Shown here: in pieces, positions 6,314 to 13,688 of the stretch
Position numbering within the stretch: position 1 is the stretch's first letter
How the letters are laid out: each line of letters starts with the position of its first letter
Virus record (IMG/VR): IMGVR_UViG_3300010885_025951
Span: 1-23,412 of that record
Direction: 5' to 3' (one strand)
From: a virus
DNA: 23,412 nt
Notes under the pieces: model-generated
Told to the model about the DNA's origin: nothing
The model's input: the letters and a program-made list of their open reading frames with translations, nothing else
The model's database searches: none
Made by a program: the position numbers and the translations under genes

Positions 6314-7392
6314 AATCTAGAGATAAATTAAGAGAAGAGGTTTTAAAAGTAATAAAAAATGAAACTAATTGTACAATAGCTTTAACAGGTTCAAGTGGTA
6401 AAACAAGTATAGGATTAACTCATTTAAGTAAAGTATTTAATGTAAAAAAGAAATATTTAGTAGTTGTTCCTAAATTAAGTGTAAAACAATCTTGGATTGA
6501 TGATGCTCATAAATTTAATTTTGAATATTTACTTAAAAATATTACTTTTTCTACTTATTTATCTTTAAACAAACAAAATAGTAATTATGATTGGGTTTAT
6601 TTAGATGAAATACATAATCTAACATTTAAACATAATAATTGGTTAAACAAGAATACAAGTAATGTTTTAGGGTTAACAGGTACTTTACCTCAAAATCCTA
6701 AAAATATTAAACGTATGTTAATTGATAAGTATGCTCCTGTTAAATTCACTTATACTACTGATGAAGCTGTTAATGATAATATGTTAAATGATTATCAAAT
6801 TATTGTACATTCATTAGAATTATCTGATATTAAAAACATTAAGAAAACTAAGAAAGACGGTACTAATTATTATTTATCTGAAAAGGATGAATATAATTAT
6901 CTAACTAGTAGAATGACTTTAGTTAATACTAAAGAAGCTATGAAGTTAGGTATTATTAGAATGAGGTATTTACAAAAATTACAATCTAAAGAAGTTTTAG
7001 CTAAACAATTATTAGATAAATCTCAAAATAAATGTATTTTATTTGCTAATACTCAAGAACAAGCTGATAGATTATGTAAATATAGTTATCATACTAAAAA
7101 TAAATTTTCTGATATTAATTTAGCAATGTTCAAAAATAGTACTATTCATAAACTATCTTGTGTAGAACAATTAAGTGAAGGTATTAATATTCCTAATTTA
7201 AAAGAAGGTATTATTATGCATTTTTTTAGTGCTAATAGTCCTAAATCTAAACAGAAGTTTTATAGATTATGTAGGTTATTACCCACAGAAACAGCTATTT
7301 TGAGGATATTATACTACAAAGATACAGTTGATGAAAAAAATGTTATAGAAGGATTAAAACATTTAAATCAAAGTAAAATAACATGGACTTAA
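6310..7392 (+). CDS. Superfamily 2 DNA/RNA helicase (360 aa)
   Basis: Residues 24-33 (ALTGSSGKTS) form motif I (Walker A). D99-E-I-H102 is the DExH Walker B, LTGT at 122-125 is motif III, CILFANTQEQADRL begins the second RecA-like domain, SEGINIPN is motif V, and FYRLCRLLP is motif VI with its arginines. It is compact, near the minimum for a two-domain SF2 enzyme, and lacks obvious accessory domains. Similar short phage helicases act in replication, recombination or transcription-coupled steps; which applies here cannot be told. It sits between polA and the small accessory genes, with overlaps on both sides. Confidence 0.88.
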   Translation: MKSRDKLREEVLKVIKNETNCTIALTGSSGKTSIGLTHLSKVFNVKKKYLVVVPKLSVKQSWIDDAHKFNFEYLLKNITFSTYLSLNKQNSNYDWVYLDEIHNLTFKHNNWLNKNTSNVLGLTGTLPQNPKNIKRMLIDKYAPVKFTYTTDEAVNDNMLNDYQIIVHSLELSDIKNIKKTKKDGTNYYLSEKDEYNYLTSRMTLVNTKEAMKLGIIRMRYLQKLQSKEVLAKQLLDKSQNKCILFANTQEQADRLCKYSYHTKNKFSDINLAMFKNSTIHKLSCVEQLSEGINIPNLKEGIIMHFFSANSPKSKQKFYRLCRLLPTETAILRILYYKDTVDEKNVIEGLKHLNQSKITWT

Positions 7393-7670
7393 AAAAATTA
7401 CCAGAAAAATGGTTTGTTATAAGAGATGAAAATAATTATGAAGTTATTAATAAATGGAATAATGAAAGTTATCCAAATACAATTAGAGCTATTCAAAGTT
7501 GTGTAGCTTATTTTTATTCAGATACTGATTATAAAATGACTTATTATCCAGGTTATACTCAAATTACATTTGAAGATTTTACTAAATATGTTTTATATAA
7601 AAATGAAGAATCTGTAATTCAAAATTATGATTATTTAATTAAAATGTTTACTAAATTTAATATACAATAA
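7383..7670 (+). CDS. Small accessory protein (95 aa), LPEKW...FEDFTKYVL...YLIKMFTKFNI family
   Basis: The N-terminus LPEKWFVIRDENNYEVINKW, the middle TQITFEDFTKYVL and the tail YDYLIKMFTKFNI match a family of small proteins widespread in phages (L-P-x-x-W, then N-x-E-V, then I-T-F-E-x-F-x-K-Y-V-L). Two relatives occur in this window: the frameshifted gene at 10632-10935 and the 27-residue remnant at 14432-14515. It overlaps the helicase gene by 10 bases. No catalytic residues; likely a small binding module, function unknown. Confidence 0.8.
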   Translation: MDLKKLPEKWFVIRDENNYEVINKWNNESYPNTIRAIQSCVAYFYSDTDYKMTYYPGYTQITFEDFTKYVLYKNEESVIQNYDYLIKMFTKFNIQ

Positions 7671-7673
7671 TAA

Positions 7674-8012
7674 ATGGATGAAGAAATTAACATAGGTGAT
7701 ATAGTAATATTAAAAAATACTAACAATCATTTTTCTGATGCTCCTGGATATAATTCTTATATTACTTTTTCAGCAATTGATATAGAATCTGAACTTTTAA
7801 TTCATGATATAATAGAAGTTAAAACCTCTAATAGTCCCAGCTGGGCGTCTGTCGGGGTGGGAGATTTAGATATAGAATTAGCTTATAAAGTTTTTTGTAA
7901 TAAAGGATTTACATATTTAAGAAGAAATGCATTTAAATTAAAATCTAGAGCTGAAATAAAAGAAGATTATAATTATCTAACAGATTTTTTTACTAAATAT
8001 AATATATTATGA
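7674..8012 (+). CDS. Small accessory protein (112 aa) of the paralogous family, with a GC-rich patch
   Basis: Residues 1-20 (EINIGDIVILKN) give a G-D-x-V strand start like SH3-type folds; the end is DYNYLTDFFTKYNI, the tail shared with several neighbours, following a region (YLRRNAFKLKSRAEIKED) that resembles the L-x-x-R-x-A-x-x-E-I segment of the 15442 protein. Codons at 7833-7862 (SPSWASVGVG) use CCC, AGC, GCG, GTC, GGG and GTG, quite unlike the AT-rich codons around them. The start is three bases after the previous stop, and the end overlaps the next gene as ATGA. Function unknown. Confidence 0.75.
   Translation: MDEEINIGDIVILKNTNNHFSDAPGYNSYITFSAIDIESELLIHDIIEVKTSNSPSWASVGVGDLDIELAYKVFCNKGFTYLRRNAFKLKSRAEIKEDYNYLTDFFTKYNIL
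7834..7863 (+). other. GC-rich patch inside an AT-rich gene
   Basis: Twenty-two of these 30 bases are G or C, while the surroundings are mostly A/T. It contains the 10-base palindrome CCCAGCTGGG (7836-7845), and TCCCA (7835-7839) can pair with TGGGA (7858-7862). The reading frame stays open. Origin and role are unknown. Confidence 0.6.
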
Positions 8013-8179
8013 TTATTGGAAAAAAGAGAAGAGAAAAAGTTAAAAGTATTAGAGGGGCTCCTTTAAAAGAAGAAATAACCAGGAAATTAGGACATCCAGG
8101 TTGGTTAAAATTTCCTACTCATGTTCAAATAGAAATAGAAGATCAATATTTACAATATAAAAATTTAGGATTAATATGA
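8009..8179 (+). CDS. Small basic hypothetical protein (56 aa)
   Basis: The frame starts in an ATGA overlap with the previous stop and ends in an ATGA overlap with the next start (8176), which strongly suggests it is translated. The N-terminus is very basic (GKKRREKVKS), followed by LKEEITRKLGHPGWLKFPTHVQIEIEDQYL. The H-P-G-W-x-K-F-P segment looks like a conserved core, but I do not recognise the family. A basic N-terminus could bind nucleic acid; this is speculation. Confidence 0.65.
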   Translation: MIIGKKRREKVKSIRGAPLKEEITRKLGHPGWLKFPTHVQIEIEDQYLQYKNLGLI

Positions 8180-8502
8180 TAGTACAAATTAAATTACATG
8201 AACAACAAATATCTAGAATAGTAGAGATGACTAAAATTCTATATCAAGATATTATTATAGATGTTTATTATGATGAAAAGGATTCTATATTCTTAATTCA
8301 GCAAAAAGACAATAATAATAATAGAATTCATTGGTATGAATTATTGATAAATCATTTAGTTCCAGGTATTTATATGTTTGGTTTAGAAGAATTTTGTCTT
8401 AATATTGAATGTTGGTTAGAAAATAAACAATCTACTCATTTAGTTGATATTGTTTATGAAAGATTTGAACAACACATTAAAAGAATTATAGAAAAAACAT
8501 GA
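8176..8502 (+). CDS. Hypothetical protein (108 aa)
   Basis: A soluble acidic protein with alternating strands and helices: EQQISRIVEMTKILYQDII, then VYYDEKDSIFLIQQKD, IHWYELLINHLVPGIY, and a helical C-terminus ending ERFEQHIKRIIEKT. No metal-binding cluster, nucleotide-binding loop or membrane segment. It overlaps its neighbours on both sides by four bases. I do not recognise the family and give no function. Confidence 0.7.
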   Translation: MIVQIKLHEQQISRIVEMTKILYQDIIIDVYYDEKDSIFLIQQKDNNNNRIHWYELLINHLVPGIYMFGLEEFCLNIECWLENKQSTHLVDIVYERFEQHIKRIIEKT

Positions 8503-8672
8503 TAACAACAATAATTATTATTTTTTTACTATTATTTATTATTCATATATTTGAAATAACTTTTGTTGAAGGTTGGGACGGATATTATATTGTCTGGTAC
8601 AAAAAATATGAAAGTCCCAATGGAATAATGAAAATAAAATATAGTAAAAGAATTAAAAAATTCAAAGAATGA
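8499..8672 (+). CDS. Small membrane protein (57 aa)
   Basis: Starts in an ATGA overlap with the previous stop and ends overlapping the next ATG (8669). Residues 2-20 are almost wholly hydrophobic (ITTIIIIFLLLFIIHIFEI), a clear transmembrane helix or uncleaved signal anchor, followed by an aromatic stretch (GWDGYYIVWYKKYE) and a basic tail. The likely topology has the basic C-terminus in the cytoplasm. It has no lipobox or holin-defining feature, so I only call it a small inner-membrane protein. Confidence 0.65.
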   Translation: MITTIIIIFLLLFIIHIFEITFVEGWDGYYIVWYKKYESPNGIMKIKYSKRIKKFKE

Positions 8673-8929
8673 GGCAGATTAAACTTACTAAAATAGAAGA
8701 TTTTACTAATGGTGAACATAAAAATAATATAAATAAAGGTTATACTAAAAAAGGGTTAGAATTAAAATTACCTACTATAGGAGAACCTTATATATTAGAA
8801 AGTAGAAAATATTTTAGTACTAGTAAAGTACTTGAAATATTAGATGATACTACTTTTAAAACAATAAACTCTATTTATAAAATTGAAGTTTTAGATCATT
8901 TAACAATAAAAGAATTTTTTCAAGATTAA
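8669..8929 (+). CDS. Hypothetical protein (86 aa)
   Basis: A mixed alpha/beta protein with a basic N-terminal half (TKIEDFTNGEHKNNINKGYTKKG) and the segment LPTIGEPYILESRKYFSTSKVLEIL..TFKTINSIYKIE, which reads as a small beta-barrel pattern (G-E-P-Y, then a Tyr-Phe-S/T-S strand, then a V-L-E-I-L strand). Proteins of this kind recur in phage accessory regions without known function. It overlaps the membrane-protein gene by four bases; the next gene starts three bases after the stop. Confidence 0.7.
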   Translation: MRQIKLTKIEDFTNGEHKNNINKGYTKKGLELKLPTIGEPYILESRKYFSTSKVLEILDDTTFKTINSIYKIEVLDHLTIKEFFQD

Positions 8930-8932
8930 ATT

Positions 8933-9091
8933 ATGAAACCTAATTGCAATTATTGTTTTGATGAATTAATAGTTTATGCTGGACCTAAAAAAGGTTACAT
9001 AGATTGTCCTAAATGTACAATAAAAATTAAAAACAATGTTAATACAAATAGAGACAGAAAATCTAATAAAAGAGAAGATAACACCAAATGA
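8933..9091 (+). CDS. Zinc-ribbon protein (52 aa)
   Basis: C5-x2-C8 and C25-x2-C28 frame a 16-residue loop with a Gly-Pro-Lys-Lys-Gly turn, the classic four-cysteine zinc ribbon. The C-terminal 24 residues are Lys/Arg/Asn-rich. It ends at TGA 9089-9091, overlapping the start of the next gene (9036) by 56 bases in another frame, a longer overlap than elsewhere here. Both frames show good coding character, so I keep both. It may bind nucleic acid or a protein partner. Confidence 0.65.
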   Translation: MKPNCNYCFDELIVYAGPKKGYIDCPKCTIKIKNNVNTNRDRKSNKREDNTK

Positions 9092-9620
9092 TTACATTAT
9101 TCTAAAACTCTTATTTGAAAATCAATATTCTACTTTACAAAAATTATTTCCTGTTACATCTACATTAACTGATAACTTAAAAATATTAGAATATGAAAGT
9201 TATTTAAAAATGACTGTAGATGAATTAGATTGGACTAAGATTAGTACTCAAATATTTTTAAGACAAAAAACTATAGATTTATTTATAGTTAAAAAATCTG
9301 CTTTTCTTACTTGGTGGAATATGTATCCAACTAAAGTAGGTATAGGTAATAATGTTAGAGTATTAAAAACTTTTGATGCTGATACTAATTTAGGTAGAAA
9401 ATGTAAACAGAAATTTGATAGAATTACTAATAATGATCCTATCAAAGAAAATCAATTAATAAAAGGCTTAGAGATTGAGTTAGAGATTAAAAAGAAGTCT
9501 AATAGTATGCAATATATGCAACTAGTAGATGTCTGGTTAAATCAAGAAACTTATCAAAAGTATATTCATTTAATTGATCAACCTATTGAGAATGATAATG
9601 AAAGAACAGATGCTGTATGA
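9036..9620 (+). CDS. Probable helicase-associated replication protein (194 aa)
   Basis: The N-terminal 60 residues look like a winged-helix arrangement (YIILKLLFENQ...LQKLFPVTSTLTDNLKILEYESYLK). The C-terminal half has WWNMYPTKVGIGNNVRVLK, then CKQKFDRI, a helical segment, and SMQYMQLVDVWLNQETYQKY. The Y-P-x-K, then R-x-L, then Y-M-x-x-x-x-x-W-L-N pattern is typical of phage proteins encoded beside DnaB-like helicases, thought to be helicase loaders or replication initiators (DnaD/DnaC-like). The gene overlaps the helicase gene by four bases, which fits that role. The loader function is inference. Confidence 0.65.
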   Translation: MLIQIETENLIKEKITPNDYIILKLLFENQYSTLQKLFPVTSTLTDNLKILEYESYLKMTVDELDWTKISTQIFLRQKTIDLFIVKKSAFLTWWNMYPTKVGIGNNVRVLKTFDADTNLGRKCKQKFDRITNNDPIKENQLIKGLEIELEIKKKSNSMQYMQLVDVWLNQETYQKYIHLIDQPIENDNERTDAV

Positions 9621-10648
9621 GTGAATTAAAGAAAAGAATAAGTGATGGTTTAGATGGTAAATTTGAAGGTTTATCAATAGGATTACCTAAGTTATCTACT
9701 TTTATTTTTGGTATTCAAAGAAGTACTATAGGACTAATAGGTGCAGGTAGCGGTGTAGGTAAATCTACTTTACTTGATTTTATTATTCTTAATGCTTTAG
9801 AAGATGCTGAAAATAAAGGTATAACTTTAAATGTATTTTATAATTCTTTTGAGATAGACAAATTAACTAAAATGTGTAATTGGCTATCTGTAAGAATTTA
9901 TGATAAATATCAAATTATTATACCACCAGAAGTTATTAAGGGTTTTGGTAAACATAGATTAACAGAAAGTCAACAAGAATTAGTTAATTCAGAAATTGAT
10001 TATATAGAAGGATTATTTAATAAAATACACTTTAATTTTAAACCAGAGAATCCTACAGGTCTTTATAAAAGATGCTGGAAATTTATGGAATCTAGAGGTG
10101 AATTTATTAAACAAACTTATATAGATGATAACAATGAAGAGAAAACTAAAATTATTGGTTTTAAGGCTAATAGCCCAAATGAGTATAATCTTATGGTTAC
10201 TGACCATTTATACCTTTTAAAAAAAGAAAGAGAGATGGATACTAAAAGAACTATTGATAAATTTAGTGAATATCAAGTAGAATTAGCCAGATTATTTGGC
10301 TTCAGTTTTATTAATTTACAACAGTTTAATCAAGGTTTAAGTTCAGTAGATAGAGTTAAGTTTAAAGGTGTTGATTTAGCTCCACAACAATCAGATTTTA
10401 GAGATTCTACTAATCCGTTTAGTGATAGTGATTGGGTTATAGGTTTAATGAATCCTTATAAATTAGATATGGATAATTGTCTAGGTTATAATATATCTAA
10501 ACTTAAAGCTAGAATGATATTACTTAAACTAATTAAGAATAGATTATCTAAAGACAATGTGGGTATAGGTTTATTTTCAACATTTGCAGCTGGTAGTTTT
10601 GAAGAATTACCTAAATCAGATATTATTAAATATGAAGACTATCAATAA
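9617..10648 (+). CDS. DnaB-like replicative helicase, RecA-fold ATPase (343 aa)
   Basis: Residues 42-51 (GAGSGVGKST) form Walker A after an IGLPKL segment that resembles the start of DnaB C-terminal domains. NVFYNSFEIDKL matches motif H1a, where DnaB has E-M. VTDHLYLLKKE is the Walker B region with D-H, and FGFSFINLQQFNQGL is the H3-like strand with the sensor Gln. Compared with bacterial DnaB it lacks the N-terminal primase-binding collar, as in many phage helicases. It would unwind DNA ahead of PolA. The gene directly upstream may encode its loader; the next gene (10632) overlaps its end. Confidence 0.88.
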   Translation: MSELKKRISDGLDGKFEGLSIGLPKLSTFIFGIQRSTIGLIGAGSGVGKSTLLDFIILNALEDAENKGITLNVFYNSFEIDKLTKMCNWLSVRIYDKYQIIIPPEVIKGFGKHRLTESQQELVNSEIDYIEGLFNKIHFNFKPENPTGLYKRCWKFMESRGEFIKQTYIDDNNEEKTKIIGFKANSPNEYNLMVTDHLYLLKKEREMDTKRTIDKFSEYQVELARLFGFSFINLQQFNQGLSSVDRVKFKGVDLAPQQSDFRDSTNPFSDSDWVIGLMNPYKLDMDNCLGYNISKLKARMILLKLIKNRLSKDNVGIGLFSTFAAGSFEELPKSDIIKYEDYQ

Positions 10649-10935
10649 TTTACCTGAATTATGGTCTATAAAAATTACAGAAACTAATTTAAAAGTTTTA
10701 AATGATTGGAGATTCATAAAAGGAGCTTTAAAATCTGAACATACAGGGGGTTATTTATTAAATTTTTATAGTTCTCATACAGGTTTTTATGTTTCTAAAA
10801 GTTCATTTATTAAATATAAAAAAAAAATATCCTTTAATTGAATATGAAGATTTTGAAAAATTTGTATTATTTAAAGATTCAGTAATTAATATGAAATATT
10901 TAATAAAATTATTTAAAAAATATAATATAAAATAA
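10632..10935 (+). pseudogene. Small accessory gene of the LPExW family, frameshifted in an A10 run
   Basis: The ATG at 10632 overlaps the helicase gene and gives MKTINNLPELWSIKITETNL, matching the 7383 protein (LPEKWFVIRDENN). That frame stops at 10839-10841 soon after an A10 run (10818-10827). In the frame reached by dropping one A the protein continues YPLIEYEDFEKFVLFKD and ends MKYLIKLFKKYNIK at TAA 10933-10935, which overlaps the next ATG exactly. So the intact gene would encode about 100 residues. It may be a real mutation, a sequencing error in the homopolymer, or a gene rescued by polymerase slippage on the A-run. A longer start at 10584 is unlikely. Confidence 0.75.
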
Positions 10936-12089
10936 TGTTTAAAAAAGATGATTATTTAGTAATAACTATAGATACAAAAAGTAAATGTTTTTTAAAAAAT
11001 CATGTTTATAAACAATATGTAGATAGTAAATATATACAAGTTTATAAAGATAGTGAATTAGAAGAAAATGGTGCTAATTATTTAGATTTTAAATTTAAAG
11101 CCAAATGGAGGTACGCTTTTCCAGATGAAATTTTAGCTTATGATGAAGCTGATCAACCAATAGATATTAAAACAATAAAAAAAGAAAGAAAAATGAATAA
11201 ATTAATGTTAAATGAGCTAGAAAAAACCTATAATAATTTGATTTTACGAAGAAAAACAGTACCTTTGTTTATGTCAAATCCAGGTTTAGGTAAAACTACA
11301 ACAATACATCAATTTCTAGATGATTTAAATGAATCTAATAAAACTAATAAAGATTGGGTTCCTAAAAAGATGTTAAAAATTACTTTAAGTCAAAGGATGC
11401 CAAATGAGGTAGTAGGTATGATGATGCCTAATATTAAAACTGGTAAACTAGAAGTATTTGATAGTTATGAGTTAAATAATTTAAATGATGGAGATATTTT
11501 GTTTATTGACGAGGTATTTAATGGTACTTTAAAACAAACTTTAGATGCGTTCTTAAATTTATTAGAAGATAGAAGTTTACCTTCAGGTAAAAAGATGGCT
11601 GATATTATGATTGTAGCAGCTTCTAACCCACAAGGATTAATAAATCTAACTCCTCAAATTAAAGAAAGATTTGTTAAAATAGATCTTAAATTTAATTCTG
11701 AAGAGTATCAAGCTTATTTAAAACAAGTATTTGCTATGCCAGAAAATCTGTCTTCACTTATTTGTACTTTAGTTAATAAAGAAAAATTTGATGCTGATCA
11801 GTGGAATTATTTTTCACCTAGAAGTATTGAGAAAGCTTTAAACAGAATAGGTTTAGAATTACAAACTACTTATGATGATTTATTAATGCCTATCTTAACT
11901 AAAGAAATAGAGATGCCAATGGACTCAATAGATCTTAATTGTAAGAAAGGAGATAAAATACCTTATTTAAGTTTGTTAAAACTTTTTACTAGAAAGAAAA
12001 ATGAGTTAGCAAGTAATGGAATTAAACTAGTTGAAAAAAAGACTAGAAAGAAAAAAGAGGTAATACCTCAAGAAGAAATAATGAGTTAA
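10935..12089 (+). CDS. MoxR-type AAA+ ATPase with an N-terminal accessory domain (384 aa)
   Basis: The AAA+ core runs from about residue 88: Walker A SNPGLGKTT (114-122), Walker B ILFIDEV (188-194), sensor 1 in IMIVAASNPQG, and an arginine-finger region PQIKERFVKID, as in the MoxR family. Residues 1-85 form an extra domain (FKKDDYLVITID, then WRYAFPDEILAYDEADQPID) like the small proteins at 15442 and elsewhere in this window. MoxR ATPases usually act as chaperones with a VWA protein to insert cofactors or remodel complexes, and a VWA gene follows 17 bases downstream. The C-terminus is Lys-rich. The start is set by the TAATG overlap at 10935. Confidence 0.88.
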   Translation: MFKKDDYLVITIDTKSKCFLKNHVYKQYVDSKYIQVYKDSELEENGANYLDFKFKAKWRYAFPDEILAYDEADQPIDIKTIKKERKMNKLMLNELEKTYNNLILRRKTVPLFMSNPGLGKTTTIHQFLDDLNESNKTNKDWVPKKMLKITLSQRMPNEVVGMMMPNIKTGKLEVFDSYELNNLNDGDILFIDEVFNGTLKQTLDAFLNLLEDRSLPSGKKMADIMIVAASNPQGLINLTPQIKERFVKIDLKFNSEEYQAYLKQVFAMPENLSSLICTLVNKEKFDADQWNYFSPRSIEKALNRIGLELQTTYDDLLMPILTKEIEMPMDSIDLNCKKGDKIPYLSLLKLFTRKKNELASNGIKLVEKKTRKKKEVIPQEEIMS

Positions 12090-12106
12090 TATTAATAATT
12101 ATATAA

Positions 12107-13045
12107 ATGATACAAAAAATCACAAGTAAAAGAGTAGAATTACCTGTAATTTATTTGGTAGAAAATGAGGAAGATTTTAATACTCTTCCAAAAGGTTTGC
12201 CTTATATTATAGGTACTGAGTCTGAATTACCTTTTATTAGGACTTATTTAGAATTTCAAGTATTATTTAAATCTTGTAGTAGAACAAATTTAGCTATTAA
12301 TTGGCTAACTTGTTTAGAAAAATTAGGTTACAAGAATTTAAGAAAATACAGTTTACAATCAGGAGGCACTTATATAGGAGCTTGTTCTGGAAAAGGTTCA
12401 GATATTGATATAGACACTTTTGTGGAAGATCAATATTTAGTTAATTTTGATAAATTAGCTGAATTAAAAGTTTTACCTGTATGGTTAGATGATTTAAGAG
12501 CTGCTGTTGAAACTAATATTATTCAAGAGGTAACTTTTGATCCTACAGCGTTTAATAGACAGTTAGGATTAAATGTAGGTGCTGCTGGAGTTAAGAGTAA
12601 TAAAAGAAATTTATTAATTCTTGATGTATCTGGTAGTATGCCTAGAGGTGTAGTTAAAACTATTACTAATTTAGCTAAATTGATGTCTAAAAGATTTTAT
12701 GCAGATATTATGCTAACTAGTGGTAAAACTATTCTTATTGATTATGATGATGTACCTAAATCTGATATTATTCAATTAGCTATTGAATCAGGTAATGGTA
12801 ATGAAGGTTTTATGTACAGAGCTATTGTAAAACAATTTAAAGAATATGGTACTGTTATCTCATTTGGTGATGATGATAATCCAGGATGTTATTCTTCAGG
12901 TAAAGAAGAATGTAATTTTAAAGTAGATACTTTATATTCTTTACATACTAATGGTAATAGAACTTCAAATGTTACCGGATATGCTAAATGGTTAACGCCT
13001 AATAAAACGCATATTGTAAAAGATTGGATTAATACAATCGCATAA
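12107..13045 (+). CDS. VWA-domain protein, MoxR partner (312 aa)
   Basis: The C-terminal half holds a von Willebrand A fold with an intact metal-ion-dependent adhesion site: LLILDVSGSMPRG (D173-x-S175-x-S177), then ADIMLTSGKTILIDYDDV, NGNEGFMYRAI and GTVISFGDDDNPG for the later MIDAS loops. The N-terminal 150 residues are unfamiliar, helical, with a Gly/Ser/Asp-rich patch (SGGTYIGACSGKGSDIDID). The pairing with a MoxR ATPase directly upstream is the standard two-gene unit in bacteria and some phages. The substrate is unknown; a phage or host complex could be remodelled. No signal peptide, so cytoplasmic. Confidence 0.85.
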   Translation: MIQKITSKRVELPVIYLVENEEDFNTLPKGLPYIIGTESELPFIRTYLEFQVLFKSCSRTNLAINWLTCLEKLGYKNLRKYSLQSGGTYIGACSGKGSDIDIDTFVEDQYLVNFDKLAELKVLPVWLDDLRAAVETNIIQEVTFDPTAFNRQLGLNVGAAGVKSNKRNLLILDVSGSMPRGVVKTITNLAKLMSKRFYADIMLTSGKTILIDYDDVPKSDIIQLAIESGNGNEGFMYRAIVKQFKEYGTVISFGDDDNPGCYSSGKEECNFKVDTLYSLHTNGNRTSNVTGYAKWLTPNKTHIVKDWINTIA

Positions 13046-13080
13046 TTAATTAAGAGATGTTATAAAAACAACCATGAAAG

Positions 13081-13098
13081 AATAAATAAATAAATAAA
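13081..13098 (+). repeat. Short AATA tandem repeat
   Basis: Four AATA units and part of a fifth lie in the 77-bp gap before the 13123 gene. The gap has no open frame of note and no consensus promoter I can see. It may simply be an unstructured A/T-rich 5' leader aiding ribosome binding. Confidence 0.5.
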
Positions 13099-13122
13099 TT
13101 AATAATTTTTAAACAAAAAAAC

Positions 13123-13629
13123 ATGAACACATTTTTAAAATTAGACGGAGTTAAGTTAAATGCAGCAGGTTATTTAGTAACAGTTGATGGTGAAAAACCA
13201 GTAAATCACACAGCATTTGTACAAGAGCAAAATCAAGCTGAATTTGCTGTAAGAGTAGCTGAAGCTATTAAAGGTAAAAATCTTAAACATTCAAAAGTTA
13301 CAAGCTTAGAACAAATTATGGCTGAAGTACATAGAGATATGAATACTACTGTAGTTACTTCTTATGTTGCAGCTCCAACTGAACCTGAAAGAAAATTAAC
13401 TAAACAATTAGCTGATGAAGCTTTAGAATTTGTTAGTTTTCAAGATAAAAAATCTGATGTTGCTGAAATTAATAAAATTATGCAACAGTATAATACTATT
13501 AATGCTATTGAGCAAGTAGGTGATTATTTTTATGAATGTTTAGTTAAGATGAATCAAATTAAACTTTATAATATTGCTGAAATTCAAGCAGCAGTAACAG
13601 CTATTCAAACAGCTACTTCTAACAAATAA
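13123..13629 (+). CDS. Helical hypothetical protein (168 aa) downstream of MoxR-VWA
   Basis: The protein is rich in Ala, Val, Glu and Gln, and almost entirely helical after a short strand-rich start (FLKLDGVKLNAAGYLVTVDGEKPVNH). Helical parts include AEFAVRVAEAIKGKN, LTKQLADEALEFVSF and YNIAEIQAAVTAIQTA. Its composition and more varied codons (GCA, GTA) set it apart from its neighbours and suggest a well-expressed soluble or structural protein. It has its own 77-bp leader and a terminator 18 bases after the stop. I do not recognise the family. Its place suggests it might be an effector or substrate of the MoxR-VWA pair, but nothing in its sequence proves it. Confidence 0.75.
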   Translation: MNTFLKLDGVKLNAAGYLVTVDGEKPVNHTAFVQEQNQAEFAVRVAEAIKGKNLKHSKVTSLEQIMAEVHRDMNTTVVTSYVAAPTEPERKLTKQLADEALEFVSFQDKKSDVAEINKIMQQYNTINAIEQVGDYFYECLVKMNQIKLYNIAEIQAAVTAIQTATSNK

Positions 13630-13646
13630 TAATTAATATTAACTTT

Positions 13647-13678
13647 AAAGCCTGGCATTAACTTGTCAGGCTTTTTTT
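13647..13678 (+). terminator. Rho-independent terminator
   Basis: AAAGCCTGGC (13647-13656) pairs with GTCAGGCTTT (13665-13674) around an 8-nt loop, one G-T pair, followed by further T to 13678. It closes the transcript of the helicase/MoxR/VWA group; the next gene starts 10 bases later. Confidence 0.88.
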
Positions 13679-13688
13679 ACATAAAATA

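Noticed and set aside
8546-8553. TATATTTG resembling a -7 promoter element
   Set aside because: It lies within a membrane-protein gene, has no TTTG at the right distance upstream and no start codon just downstream; such matches are expected by chance here.
10584-10631. Earlier start for the small gene after the helicase
   Set aside because: The 16 extra residues are a shadow of the helicase frame; family resemblance begins at the ATG at 10632.
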